DNA from: Lysinibacillus fusiformis | GTDB lineage: Bacteria; Bacillota; Bacilli; Bacillales_A; Planococcaceae | Assembly: GCA_030027265.1 (NCBI GenBank) | Contig: JASENG010000002.1 | Coordinates: forward strand, 124,001-188,000 | DNA length: 64,000 nucleotides | Direction of reading: 5' to 3' | Part shown: in pieces, positions 1 to 8,089 of the stretch | How the letters are laid out: each line of letters starts with the position of its first letter | Numbering within the stretch: position 1 is the stretch's first letter | The notes under the pieces: generated by a model | Seen by the model: only the letters and a program-made list of their open reading frames with translations | Told to the model about the DNA's origin: nothing | Database searches by the model: none | Position numbers and translations under genes: made by a program

Positions 1-267
1 AATATCATTTTGCTCTTGAATGGCAAGTGCATCAAAGTCAGCACGCAACGCTACCGTTTTCCCAGGCTTTCCACCTATCAATGTGGCAACTACTCCACGT
101 CCTCCGACACCTTCTCGAACATTGAGACCAAGTTTACGATGATAATTTGCTATATATTTTGGTGTATGAACTTCATGAAATGATAGTTCAGGATTTTCAT
201 GCAGATGGCGCCTGATGGAAACCATTTCTTCATAATGATTTTCCAATACAGTAAATAATTGCTCCAT
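1..267 (-). CDS. M20-family amidohydrolase/peptidase, N-terminal part only
   Basis: The gene is cut by the left edge, so only the first 89 codons are present. The translation opens MEQLFTVLENHYEEM and continues with RRHLHENPELSFHE, the usual opening of M20 N-acyl-amino-acid amidohydrolases and aminoacylases. It ends near ALRADFDALAIQE, which carries the conserved ALRAD(M/F)DAL block just before the metal-binding region. The start is chosen because AAAGGGGAGC lies a few bases upstream of the ATG at 267. These enzymes hydrolyse N-acyl or peptide bonds with two divalent metals in the cytoplasm. The substrate cannot be told from this fragment, and the metal ligands lie outside the window. Confidence 0.8.
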   Translation of the reverse strand, partial: MEQLFTVLENHYEEMVSIRRHLHENPELSFHEVHTPKYIANYHRKLGLNVREGVGGRGVVATLIGGKPGKTVALRADFDALAIQEQNDI

Positions 268-422
268 AATAGCTCCCCTTTCATGTACTGACAATATATG
301 TTGGTTTCACAAATTTACTCTTGTTATGAATAACTTTATCATGTTTCGGAATGTTAAGTATGAAAATTCTAAAAATTAATGCTGAATTGCTAAAATTTAT
401 GTTGTGGATTTGATGATAAAAA

Positions 423-457
423 AAGAATTACACGGTTTACGATCTGTGCAATTCTTA
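423..457 (-). terminator. Rho-independent terminator of the ung-ywdK group
   Basis: AAGAATTGCAC pairs with its near-complement across a short loop and is followed on the minus strand by seven T residues. It sits just downstream of the DUF423 gene. Confidence 0.7.
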
Positions 458-469
458 TTTTCAACTCTA

Positions 470-850
470 TTAATTTTTATGTTTTAATGTGGAAACCAAC
501 AGAAGAATCCATCCTGCCAAGAATAGTACCCCGCCAATTGGAGTAATGGCTCCTAAAATCTTAATCCCTGAAATAGCTAGAATATAAAGACTTCCAGAGA
601 AGAATATGATTCCTAAATTCATGCAGACTGCGGCAACTTTCAACTGTTTGATGGAACCAAATAGTTTGGGGCTCATTATAATTCCGATAGCAAGAAGCGC
701 AATGGCGTGGAACATTTGGTACTGTACCGCCGTTTCCCAAATCCCTTTCCCGTAATCATCTAATACGGCATCCAGCGCATGTGCGCCAAATGCACCTAAT
801 GCAACGACTACAAATCCGTGTATTGCACCTGAAATGATTGAACCTTTCAT
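470..850 (-). CDS. ywdK: DUF423 small integral membrane protein (YwdK-like)
   Basis: The 126-residue protein consists almost wholly of four hydrophobic segments (about residues 5-25, 45-62, 70-92 and 98-120) with short loops, a typical DUF423 layout. The N-terminal GAIHGFVVVALGAFGAHAL stretch is the family signature region. In Bacillus subtilis the homologue ywdK lies close to ung and ywdI, and the same neighbours occur here on the same strand, so gene order supports the name. No biochemical function is established for the family. It ends the minus-strand group and is followed by a terminator hairpin. A plausible ribosome site (AGAGGTTTAAAA) precedes the ATG. Confidence 0.85.
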   Translation of the reverse strand: MKGSIISGAIHGFVVVALGAFGAHALDAVLDDYGKGIWETAVQYQMFHAIALLAIGIIMSPKLFGSIKQLKVAAVCMNLGIIFFSGSLYILAISGIKILGAITPIGGVLFLAGWILLLVSTLKHKN

Positions 851-948
851 TTTTAAACCTCTTCTCTATGTATGTGTTGATAATTTTTTGTTGATGTTGG
901 GCAATCCGTATGGAGACTATTAAACTGCTCCCGCTTTACCCTCGAGCC

Positions 949-1254
949 CTAAAAGTCAAAAATCGAATCCCCATTCGCATCCTGTTCTTTTAACTTTTCA
1001 CCATTTACGGAGCTAGTATTTTGAATCATGTTATGCGATTGGGCCATGATTGGGCTTACTTGAAAACTATGAGTTGGTTGAACAGTCATATTTAGTGCGC
1101 TTGTAGATGCGTTTTTCACTCCACTAGATAAGCCCACATTGCAAAGTGCACGAATCGCGCTTAGTTGTTCCCGAATATGCTGTTCATCCGGACTATTCTT
1201 TGTACTCGCCACAAGCTGTTCAATTTCGATTAACAGTGCTTGATAAGAAATCAT
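949..1254 (-). CDS. ywdI: YwdI-like protein of unknown function (DUF5327)
   Basis: A 101-residue soluble protein. The N-terminus (MISYQALLIEIEQLV) is predicted helical, the middle is rich in Ser, Thr and Asn, and the C-terminus ends GDSIFDF, a conserved tail I associate with YwdI proteins. It starts three bases after the stop of the preceding small CxxC gene, and its GGGGGAT ribosome site overlaps the end of that gene, so the two are probably translationally linked. Its neighbours (ung and ywdK) match the B. subtilis arrangement. No function is known and no catalytic motif is visible. Confidence 0.75.
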   Translation of the reverse strand: MISYQALLIEIEQLVASTKNSPDEQHIREQLSAIRALCNVGLSSGVKNASTSALNMTVQPTHSFQVSPIMAQSHNMIQNTSSVNGEKLKEQDANGDSIFDF

Positions 1255-1257
1255 ATT

Positions 1258-1434
1258 CTAACGATCCCCCAGTGTTTGTTTAGGTACAAACTGCATACAA
1301 TCCATACCTGATGATTGTTTGACAACTACAGAAGGCAGCTGCTTTGTTTTAAACTTATAAGCTGTGCATGAACGAGGGTTTCTCTGATCCCATGTCACAC
1401 GGAAATACTGGCATTTAAAACAATTTACCTGCAT
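1258..1434 (-). CDS. 58-residue CxxC protein between ung and ywdI
   Basis: An open frame of 58 codons with ATG at 1434 and TAG at 1258-1260. The protein begins MQVNCFKCQYFRVTWD and contains four cysteines: CFKC near the N-terminus, Cys23 in RSCTAY, and Cys46 in MDCMQF. The CxxC next to aromatic residues suggests a small zinc-ribbon or redox fold. It overlaps no other gene, lies between two co-oriented genes with a 3-bp gap on one side, and uses codons like its neighbours, so I believe it is real. I do not recognise a characterised family, and the role is unknown. Confidence 0.6.
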   Translation of the reverse strand: MQVNCFKCQYFRVTWDQRNPRSCTAYKFKTKQLPSVVVKQSSGMDCMQFVPKQTLGDR

Positions 1435-1507
1435 TACGGCTTCCCTACTTTCTATTTCAATTTAACAGATTTCAAATACTGTGAAAAGTTTTGTGGTCTC
1501 AAAGCTT

Positions 1508-2185
1508 TTACTCAAAACACCAATCGATTGGTTCTTGTTCCCATTCTATTAATTTGCCATTAATTTTCGAGAAAGGGTTGCTGCCGAAAAAGCCTCGATG
1601 GGCGCTTAATGGACTTGGATGGGGTGCCTGTAGGATATAATGATGCTTGCCACTTTTTTCAATAATCACACGTTTTGTTTGTGCAGGTTTTCCCCATAAA
1701 ACAAAGATAATAGGCTCTTTTCGCTCAGCCAGTCTTGTAATCACTGCATCAGTAAACTGTTCCCACCCCTGTCCTTTATGTGAATTCGCTTCACCTTGCC
1801 GAACAGTCAACACTGTATTCAATAGGAAGACACCCTGTCTGGCCCATTTCATCAAATAGCCGTCCTTTGGAGAAGGGCAACCCATATCACTCTCCAGCTC
1901 CTTAAAAATATTTCGCAAGCTGGGCGGATGAGGAACACCTGGTTTAACAGAAAAACTCATACCATGTGCTTGACCGGGTCCGTGATAGGGATCTTGCCCA
2001 AGAATGACAACTTTCACATCTTTATAAGCCACTGAGTAAAATGCACTCATGACTTCTTCTTTAGGTGGATAAACTGTTGATAGGCTATATTGTTCTGCTA
2101 TAAATTGTTTTAGCTTTATATAATAGGGTTTTTCAAATTCAGAGGAAAGTATATCTTCCCAATCGTTATCGAATATTTTTTTCAT
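1508..2185 (-). CDS. ung: Uracil-DNA glycosylase, family 1
   Basis: Removes uracil from DNA to start base-excision repair. The 225-residue protein has the catalytic loop GQDPYHG (Asp65, His68) and the C-terminal DNA-intercalation block HPSPLSAHRGFFG, both diagnostic of family 1 enzymes, and its length is normal. I place the start at MKKIFDNDW rather than six codons upstream because GGGAGGTG sits at good spacing before this ATG and would overlap the upstream alternative. It heads the minus-strand group running through the 58-residue gene, ywdI and ywdK, and is divergent from thiD. Confidence 0.97.
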   Translation of the reverse strand: MKKIFDNDWEDILSSEFEKPYYIKLKQFIAEQYSLSTVYPPKEEVMSAFYSVAYKDVKVVILGQDPYHGPGQAHGMSFSVKPGVPHPPSLRNIFKELESDMGCPSPKDGYLMKWARQGVFLLNTVLTVRQGEANSHKGQGWEQFTDAVITRLAERKEPIIFVLWGKPAQTKRVIIEKSGKHHYILQAPHPSPLSAHRGFFGSNPFSKINGKLIEWEQEPIDWCFE

Positions 2186-2437
2186 TAAAAATACACCTCC
2201 CATTAAAACTACTTTATCTAGTTACCCGTTTCAATAGGAGATTCTTTTCAAAATCCGCCAAATTTGTGAAAAAGTCAGGATAGCCAGCTAACAAAAATAC
2301 CCCTATTGTTTTCATTTCGATTGTATTGATTTTCTCTGGCATTATATTTTTTGCAAAAACTGGCTATTTTTATAAAGTCAGAATTATACTATACTTTAGG
2401 ACATTAATTTCATTACGCAGATGAAGGAGAAACGATT

Positions 2438-3271
2438 ATGGCATTGAAAAAAACATTAACAATCGCAGGTTCTGATGCTTCTGGCGGAGCAGGTTTAGAA
2501 GCAGATTTAAAAGCATTCGAAGAACATGATACTTACGGCATGGCGGCAGTTACAGTGATCGCGACAATGGATCCTGATAACAACTGGAACCATGGCGTTT
2601 TCACATTACCAATCGATGTTTTGCAAGCACAATTAAAAACGGCATTCTCTACTGGGATCGATGCTTTAAAAACAGGAATGCTATCAACTGAAGAAGTTAT
2701 CCAAACTACTGGTGAAGCAATTGCTGCATCTGGTGTTGAAAAAGTTGTCATCGACCCTGTTATGGTATGTAAAGGTGAAGATGAAGTGCTAAATCCAGGT
2801 ACTGTGGATGCAATGATTCAATATCTATTGCCTAACGCTCTTGTTACAACCCCTAACCTTTTCGAGGCAGGACAACTTGCCGGAACAGGTACACCAAAAA
2901 CAATCGAACAGATGAAAACAGCAGCTGAGAAAATTAAAGAACTTGGTGCCAAAAACGTAATCATCAAAGGTGGTCGTGCACTAGATACCGAAAAAGCGGC
3001 CGATTTATTCTACGATGGCGAAAAATTCTATTTACTAGAAACACCAAAAGTTGAAACAACATATAACCACGGTGCTGGCTGTACATTTGCCGCAAGTGTA
3101 ACAGCAAACCTTGCGAACGGATTATCCGTGAAAGATGCAGTCTTCGAAGCAAAAGAATTCGTAGCAGCAGGCATTCAGCACGGATGGAAATTAAACCAAT
3201 TCGTTGGACCGGTATACCACGGCGCAAAACCTCGCCTTGGCGCTCCAGAAGTAACTATTAGAGAAGTTTAA
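2438..3271 (+). CDS. pdxK: Pyridoxine/HMP kinase of the ThiD/PdxK family
   Basis: A ribokinase-superfamily kinase of 277 residues. The N-terminal TIAGSDASGGAGLEADLKAF is the substrate-binding block shared by ThiD and the Bacillus-type pyridoxine kinase. NHGAGCTFAA near residue 213 is the anion hole with the catalytic position, where the usual GTGCTF has become GAGCTF. B. subtilis has two such paralogues: one phosphorylates hydroxymethylpyrimidine for thiamine synthesis, the other acts on pyridoxine, pyridoxal and HMP. The ung/ywd neighbourhood is where B. subtilis keeps the pyridoxine-kinase copy, which favours pdxK, but sequence alone does not settle the substrate. A GAAGGAG ribosome site precedes the ATG. 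Confidence 0.85.
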   Translation: MALKKTLTIAGSDASGGAGLEADLKAFEEHDTYGMAAVTVIATMDPDNNWNHGVFTLPIDVLQAQLKTAFSTGIDALKTGMLSTEEVIQTTGEAIAASGVEKVVIDPVMVCKGEDEVLNPGTVDAMIQYLLPNALVTTPNLFEAGQLAGTGTPKTIEQMKTAAEKIKELGAKNVIIKGGRALDTEKAADLFYDGEKFYLLETPKVETTYNHGAGCTFAASVTANLANGLSVKDAVFEAKEFVAAGIQHGWKLNQFVGPVYHGAKPRLGAPEVTIREV

Positions 3272-3280
3272 ATTTTTTAT

Positions 3281-3330
3281 GGACCAGGTCTTTGGACAAT
3301 TCGAAATTGTCCAGGGACCTGGTTCTTTTA
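3281..3330 (+). terminator. Hairpin terminator built from the GGACCAGGTC repeat
   Basis: GGACCAGGTC at 3281-3290 pairs with GACCTGGTTC at 3316-3325, and GGACAATT pairs with AATTGTCC inside, giving a long stem followed by TTTTA. The outer arms recur at 55360-55414 and, as a half-site, at about 53229. Confidence 0.6.
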
Positions 3331-3407
3331 GATCCAAGCATTTTCTTTTCATAAAGTTGTCAACTTTACTATAATAATTAGTAATGTAATGTGAAAGGAG
3401 AATTAAG

Positions 3408-3758
3408 ATGAAGGAAGTACAAATTAATGAGCTCCAAGAATTGCTTAATTCTTTTGCCAACAAGGATGTTTATATCCATCTTGAAACAACAAATGGAGCA
3501 TATGCCTCACATTTTGACGAAAGAGTTTTTAATGCAGGGGCGTTCATTCGAAATGTGAAAATTCGATATGAACTAGCAAAAATTATCGATGATACCCCTC
3601 ACCGGGTGGGGTTGAAAATGGATCACGGCTGGGTTTACGCACAAGGAATTACCCATTATGAATTAGATGAAAAAGGCCGTTTACTGATGGCTGGATTAGA
3701 CTTTACAGGGAAACTTGCTGTTGCACTAGAAATTAGTGAAACACCATTTTCTTATTAA
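3408..3758 (+). CDS. yojF: YojF-family protein (DUF1806)
   Basis: A 116-residue soluble protein beginning MKEVQINELQELLNSF, with the family core YIHLETTNGAYASHFDE and a C-terminal GLDFTGKLAVALEISETPFSY. It lies 14 bp upstream of bshB2, the same pair as yojF-yojG in B. subtilis. Its biochemical role is not established, but the stable coupling with the bacillithiol deacetylase suggests a helper role in thiol metabolism. The ribosome site is GAAAGGAG. Confidence 0.88.
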   Translation: MKEVQINELQELLNSFANKDVYIHLETTNGAYASHFDERVFNAGAFIRNVKIRYELAKIIDDTPHRVGLKMDHGWVYAQGITHYELDEKGRLLMAGLDFTGKLAVALEISETPFSY

Positions 3759-3772
3759 GGAGTGGATTTTAC

Positions 3773-4450
3773 ATGACATTACAACCACAACGTCAAATTT
3801 TAGTAGTCTTTCCTCATCCAGACGATGAAGCGTTCTCATCTGCCGGAACAATAAGACTCTACCGCAACATGGGAGTTCCCGTTACATATGCATGCTTAAC
3901 ATTAGGTGAAATGGGACGTAATCTAGGCAATCCTCCTTTTGCTACTCGTGAATCTTTGCCTGAAATTCGTCGCGAAGAGTTAAAGGCTGCTTGTGAAGTC
4001 ATGGGAATTGAAGATTTACGAATGATGGGATTACGAGATAAAACCGTAGAATTCGAAGACGATGAAAAAATGGTAAAGCTTGTAAAAGATCTAATTGATG
4101 AGCTGAACCCTTCATTAATCATCACTTTCCTTCCTGGCTATGCAGTACATCCAGATCATGAGGCTACAGCACGAGCAGTATTTGAAACGGTTCGCCGTAT
4201 GCCAAAAGGCGATCGCCCAACAATTTACGCGGTTGGCTTTGCGAACAACACAATCGCTGATAACGGTGAACACAATCTTCAAATCGATGTGAGCAGTGTG
4301 AAGCTTGATAAGGTAAAAGCTTTGCAGGCTCATGCTTCCCAAACCGCTTGGATGATTGAAGAAAACGCGAAACGCACGGATGATGGTCAGCCAATGAGCG
4401 ATAGCTGGCTGCATTACGAACGTTTCTATGTGATTAATTTGGAAGATTAA
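3773..4450 (+). CDS. bshB2: Bacillithiol biosynthesis deacetylase BshB2
   Basis: A zinc-dependent N-deacetylase of the LmbE/PIG-L family, 225 residues. The metal and catalytic motif HPDDE is at residues 15-19 and a second histidine motif, AVHPDHEA, lies near residue 125. In Bacillus the two paralogues BshB1 and BshB2 convert GlcNAc-malate to GlcN-malate on the way to bacillithiol. The partnership with yojF points to BshB2. It implies that this organism makes bacillithiol, which matters for the DinB-fold protein in the aromatic cluster at 56.8 kb. A hairpin terminator follows. Confidence 0.93.
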   Translation: MTLQPQRQILVVFPHPDDEAFSSAGTIRLYRNMGVPVTYACLTLGEMGRNLGNPPFATRESLPEIRREELKAACEVMGIEDLRMMGLRDKTVEFEDDEKMVKLVKDLIDELNPSLIITFLPGYAVHPDHEATARAVFETVRRMPKGDRPTIYAVGFANNTIADNGEHNLQIDVSSVKLDKVKALQAHASQTAWMIEENAKRTDDGQPMSDSWLHYERFYVINLED

Positions 4451-4460
4451 TGGTCATATT

Positions 4461-4494
4461 AAGGAGTAGGTAAACATTACCTGCTCCTTTTACA
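4461..4494 (+). terminator. Terminator after bshB2
   Basis: AAGGAGTAGGTAA pairs with TTACCTGCTCCTT around a three-base loop and is followed by TTTT. Confidence 0.8.
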
Positions 4495-4705
4495 TACATT
4501 TTAACGCATAATTATTCTATACATAAATAACACTAACAGCAATAATAATAGTTTACTATCCCCTTTTATTTCCTCTTTATTCATTTTTTATCCATTCGTT
4601 AATTTTAGAATTATCTAACTTTTTATAAACATATTTACACATGCATATAAAATTTATATAGTGTATAAATATACAAAACATCAACCTACAAAGAGGGACA
4701 AACAT

Positions 4706-6058
4706 ATGACAAAAAAATACACTACATATACATGGTTTCTTTTTATCTTTCTTTCGTTAATTGGCATTTTCTTATTCATCACTCCAATTGACGCCGGAGA
4801 TGGTCTAAAAGTACCCATTGCGATTTTAGCAAATTGGCTTTCTGCAAATGTTTCAGGCTTTATTCATTGGTTTGCTTATATGGTCTTTATCATCGCTGCA
4901 ATCGGCGCATTACTTATCAAATTCGTTCCAGAGTCCGAAAACAGAACTTTATTTGATTCCTTATTCCGTGTAAATTGGTTCTGGACAACTATGCGTGTAT
5001 TAGCTGTAATCTTTGCAACTATGTATTTATTCCAAGTTGGACCTGAAAGCTTTACAAGCGACAACACCGCTGGATTGTTAATCACTCCAGACGGCGGTTT
5101 GGTAACTATGATGTTCTCACTTTTCTTGTTTGCCGGTTTGCTATTGCCTTTACTAACAGACTTCGGTTTACTGGAATTCTTCGGTTCCATGATGGTTAAA
5201 ATTATGCGGCCATTATTTAAAATTCCAGGTCGTTCAGCTATCGACTGTTTAGCTTCTTTTGTTGGCGACGGAACGATCGGTGTTCTATTAACAGCTAGAC
5301 AATATGAAGAAGGCAATTACAATGCCCGTGAAGCTGCTACAATTGCAACAACATTCTCTGTCGTTTCGATTACTTTCTGTTTCGTTGTACTTGATACAAT
5401 CGGCTTAAACGACTATTTCCTGCAATTTTATGGTTCGGTTATTTTAGTTTCGATTATTCTAGCTTTCATCATGCCTCGTATATTCCCATTACGCGGCAAA
5501 CCTGATACTAATATCGATGGTTCTACACCTAGCGAACGCAGCGAGGATGTTCCTGAAGGCTTTAACTCTTTTTCTTTTGGATTAAACAACGCTTTATCGA
5601 AAGCGGATAGCAATAAAAACCTTGGAAAAGTAGTCGGTTCTGGTTTCAAAAACGTACTGGAAATGTGGTTTGCAATTACACCTGTCATCATGGCGTTCGG
5701 TACGATTGCTTTAGTTCTTGCTGAGTACACTAGCTTCTTTAAAATTCTAGGGATGCCATTCGAGCCAATCCTGGCTGTATTGCAAATTCCTTTTGCTGAC
5801 GAAGCTGCGCAAACAATGATTGTTGGTTTCGCAGATATGCTATTGCCTTCCATTTTAGGTTCCGGCATCGATTCCGAGTTAACTCGATTCTTTATCGCTA
5901 CAGTTTCTGTAACGCAACTCATTTACATGTCAGAAGTAGGTGGCCTGATCTTAGGGACAAAGCTGCCTATCAAAATTTGGGATCTGTTCTTGATTTTCTT
6001 AATTCGTACACTCATCTCAATTCCAATCGTTGCACTTCTTGCACATTTACTATTTTAA
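4706..6058 (+). CDS. yjiH: YjiH-family membrane protein with nucleoside-recognition (Gate) domains
   Basis: A polytopic membrane protein of 450 residues with about ten hydrophobic segments. Two Gate-type segments are visible, one around residues 130-230 (GSMMVKIMRPLFKIPGRSA, then FVGDGTIGVLL) and one around residues 340-440. This duplicated layout is typical of YjiH and related proteins. The transported molecule is unknown, and a link to nucleosides rests only on the domain name. The start is placed at MTKKYTTYTW because GAGGGAC lies just upstream, whereas the longer frame has no ribosome site. It is a single gene between terminators. Confidence 0.82.
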   Translation: MTKKYTTYTWFLFIFLSLIGIFLFITPIDAGDGLKVPIAILANWLSANVSGFIHWFAYMVFIIAAIGALLIKFVPESENRTLFDSLFRVNWFWTTMRVLAVIFATMYLFQVGPESFTSDNTAGLLITPDGGLVTMMFSLFLFAGLLLPLLTDFGLLEFFGSMMVKIMRPLFKIPGRSAIDCLASFVGDGTIGVLLTARQYEEGNYNAREAATIATTFSVVSITFCFVVLDTIGLNDYFLQFYGSVILVSIILAFIMPRIFPLRGKPDTNIDGSTPSERSEDVPEGFNSFSFGLNNALSKADSNKNLGKVVGSGFKNVLEMWFAITPVIMAFGTIALVLAEYTSFFKILGMPFEPILAVLQIPFADEAAQTMIVGFADMLLPSILGSGIDSELTRFFIATVSVTQLIYMSEVGGLILGTKLPIKIWDLFLIFLIRTLISIPIVALLAHLLF

Positions 6059-6070
6059 TAAGATTGGACT

Positions 6071-6100
6071 GGGACCAGCAGTTGATGCTGGTCCCTTTTT
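6071..6100 (+). terminator. Terminator after yjiH
   Basis: GGGACCAGCA and TGCTGGTCCC form a ten-pair stem followed by TTTTT. Confidence 0.92.
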
Positions 6101-6306
6101 GTATGGGTTCGTTTTGCTTTACGATGGATTGGGCGAGTGGGTACTGGTTATGAAAAGCGGTTCTTTTTAAATGGTCGGATTCTTCCTAAGGTCAATGAAT
6201 TACTGTTCGAGGCATATTTTTTTGAATTTAAAAATAATTCGTAAAAAATTCTGATTTTTATGATAAAATGAGTCAATGGTCGATTTAAAACGGAGGTAAC
6301 AAAACG

Positions 6307-7569
6307 ATGGAAGTTGTAAATTCAAATAGTATAGCAGTGGAAAATGTGCTGATCGCGCATCAACATTTAAAAGATGTTGTGTTCCATACCCCACTTCAAA
6401 AAAATGAGTACTTATCAGAAAAGTATAATGCCAATATTTATATCAAACGTGAAGATTTACAGCACGTGCGCTCTTTCAAGCTGCGTGGTGCGTACTATAA
6501 GATTAAAAAAATAGAAGAAGAAGCCCGCAAAAGCGGCGTGGTTTGTGCAAGTGCCGGGAACCATGCGCAAGGCGTGGCATTTGCCTGTGCACACTTAAAC
6601 ATCAAAGGTGCCATTTTCATGCCTTTAACAACACCAAAACAAAAAGTTGACCAAGTTCGCATGTTCGGCCGCAATCATATCGAAATCATTCTGGAGGGTG
6701 ATACATTCGATGATTCCGCTACTGCTGCAAAGGAATATTGTGATGAACATAATATGATTTTCATTCATCCTTTCGATGATTTGGACATTATTGCCGGACA
6801 AGGTACCGTAGCTGTGGAAGTTTTAAACGATATCGAAGAGCCCTTAGATTACATTTTTGGCGGAATTGGCGGCGGCGGTTTAATGGCCGGTATTTCATCC
6901 TATATTAAAAACATTTCGCCTGACACTAAAGTCATCGGCGTCGAGCCAGCAGGTGCCGCCAGCATGAAAGCTGCTTTTGATAACGGCGGGCCAATATCTC
7001 TCAATAAAATCGATAAATTCTGTGATGGAACTGCTGTGCAATGTGTAGGATCGAAAACCTATGAGATTTGCAGCAAATATTTAGACGATATCGTACTCGT
7101 TCCGGAAGGCAAAGTAAGTACAACCATTTTAGATTTGTACAATAAACACGCGATTGTGGCAGAACCATCTGGTGCGCTTCCTGTTTCGGCATTGGATTTA
7201 TATGCTGATGAGATCGTTGGAAAATCTGTGGTTGTCGTGATCACTGGCGGAAATAATGACATCAGCCGCATGCAAGAAATTAAAGAGAAATCTTTATTGT
7301 ATGAAGGACTGCTTTATTACTTTATCGTCAACTTCCCGCAACGCGCAGGCGCCCTTCGCCAATTCCTAACTGTTGTGCTTGGACCAAATGATGACATCAC
7401 AACTTTCGAATATACGAAGAAAAACAATAAAGAAAGCGGCCCTGCCCTAGTCGGTATTGAAGTCAGCCACCCTGAAGACTATCAAGGCCTCATCAACCGC
7501 ATGCGCTTCAACGGCTTTGAATTCACCGAAGTCAATAAAGACAGCCAACTATTTGGCTTGCTGGTATAA
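6307..7569 (+). CDS. ilvA: Threonine ammonia-lyase (threonine dehydratase)
   Basis: A PLP enzyme converting threonine to 2-oxobutanoate, the first committed step of isoleucine synthesis. The PLP lysine is Lys58 in SFKLRGAYY. The phosphate-binding glycine loop is GGIGGGGLMAG near residue 190. The C-terminal 90 residues (from about 330, YYFIVNFPQRAGALRQF) form one ACT-like regulatory domain, so this is the short single-regulatory-domain form of 420 residues found in Bacillales. The ribosome site is CGGAGGTAAC. It is a single gene with its own terminator. Confidence 0.95.
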   Translation: MEVVNSNSIAVENVLIAHQHLKDVVFHTPLQKNEYLSEKYNANIYIKREDLQHVRSFKLRGAYYKIKKIEEEARKSGVVCASAGNHAQGVAFACAHLNIKGAIFMPLTTPKQKVDQVRMFGRNHIEIILEGDTFDDSATAAKEYCDEHNMIFIHPFDDLDIIAGQGTVAVEVLNDIEEPLDYIFGGIGGGGLMAGISSYIKNISPDTKVIGVEPAGAASMKAAFDNGGPISLNKIDKFCDGTAVQCVGSKTYEICSKYLDDIVLVPEGKVSTTILDLYNKHAIVAEPSGALPVSALDLYADEIVGKSVVVVITGGNNDISRMQEIKEKSLLYEGLLYYFIVNFPQRAGALRQFLTVVLGPNDDITTFEYTKKNNKESGPALVGIEVSHPEDYQGLINRMRFNGFEFTEVNKDSQLFGLLV

Positions 7570-7591
7570 TTGGAAAGTAAATTTTGCGCGA

Positions 7592-7620
7592 GCACCCGAA
7601 CTGCATTCGGGTGTTTTTTT
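7592..7620 (+). terminator. Terminator after ilvA
   Basis: CACCCGAA and TTCGGGTG form a stem with a five-base loop, followed by seven T residues. Confidence 0.93.
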
Positions 7621-7637
7621 GTTTGGGGTGTGGGGTG

Positions 7638-8050
7638 AGTTTACGAGCGAGTTTGCTTCTATTACGAGCGATTTTTCCTTTGGTTCGAGCGACTTTCTTC
7701 TCTTTACGAGCGAGCCTTTTCGTTACGAGCGATTTTGCTCCTTTTACGAGCGGTTTTTCCTTTGGTTCGAGCGACTTTCTTCTCTTAACGAGCGAGCCTT
7801 TTCGCTACGAGCGATTTCGCTCCCTTTACGAGCGGTTTTCCCTTTGGTTCGAGCGACTTTCTTCTCTTTACGAGCGAGCCTTTTCGTTACGAGCGATTTT
7901 GCTCTTTTTACGAGCGGTTTTCGCTTTGGTTCGAGCGAATCACTTCTCTTTACGAGCGAGCCTTTTCGTTACGAGCGATTTTGCTCTTTTTACGAGCGGT
8001 TTTCGCTTTGGTTCGAGCGACTTTCTTCTTTTTACGAGCGAGCCTTTCAT
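7638..8050. repeat. 82-bp tandem repeat made of ACGAGCG-containing 19-21 bp subunits
   Basis: The string TGGTTCGAGCGA starts at 7681, 7763, 7845, 7927 and 8009, an exact period of 82 bp over four full copies and one partial copy. A decayed half copy lies upstream from 7638. Each unit holds four (A/T)CGAGCG motifs spaced 21, 19, 21 and 21 bp apart, separated by T-rich and TC-rich filler. The array lies between the convergent genes ilvA and the NERD gene. Open frames across it are artefacts of the repeat. Confidence 0.95.
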
Positions 8051-8089
8051 ATTATTATCTGTTTTTTACTTAATTTGAAATTTATCCCT

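Noticed and set aside
5428-5922. 164-codon antisense frame inside yjiH
   Set aside because: A shadow of the real gene on the other strand, with no ribosome site and no recognisable domain.
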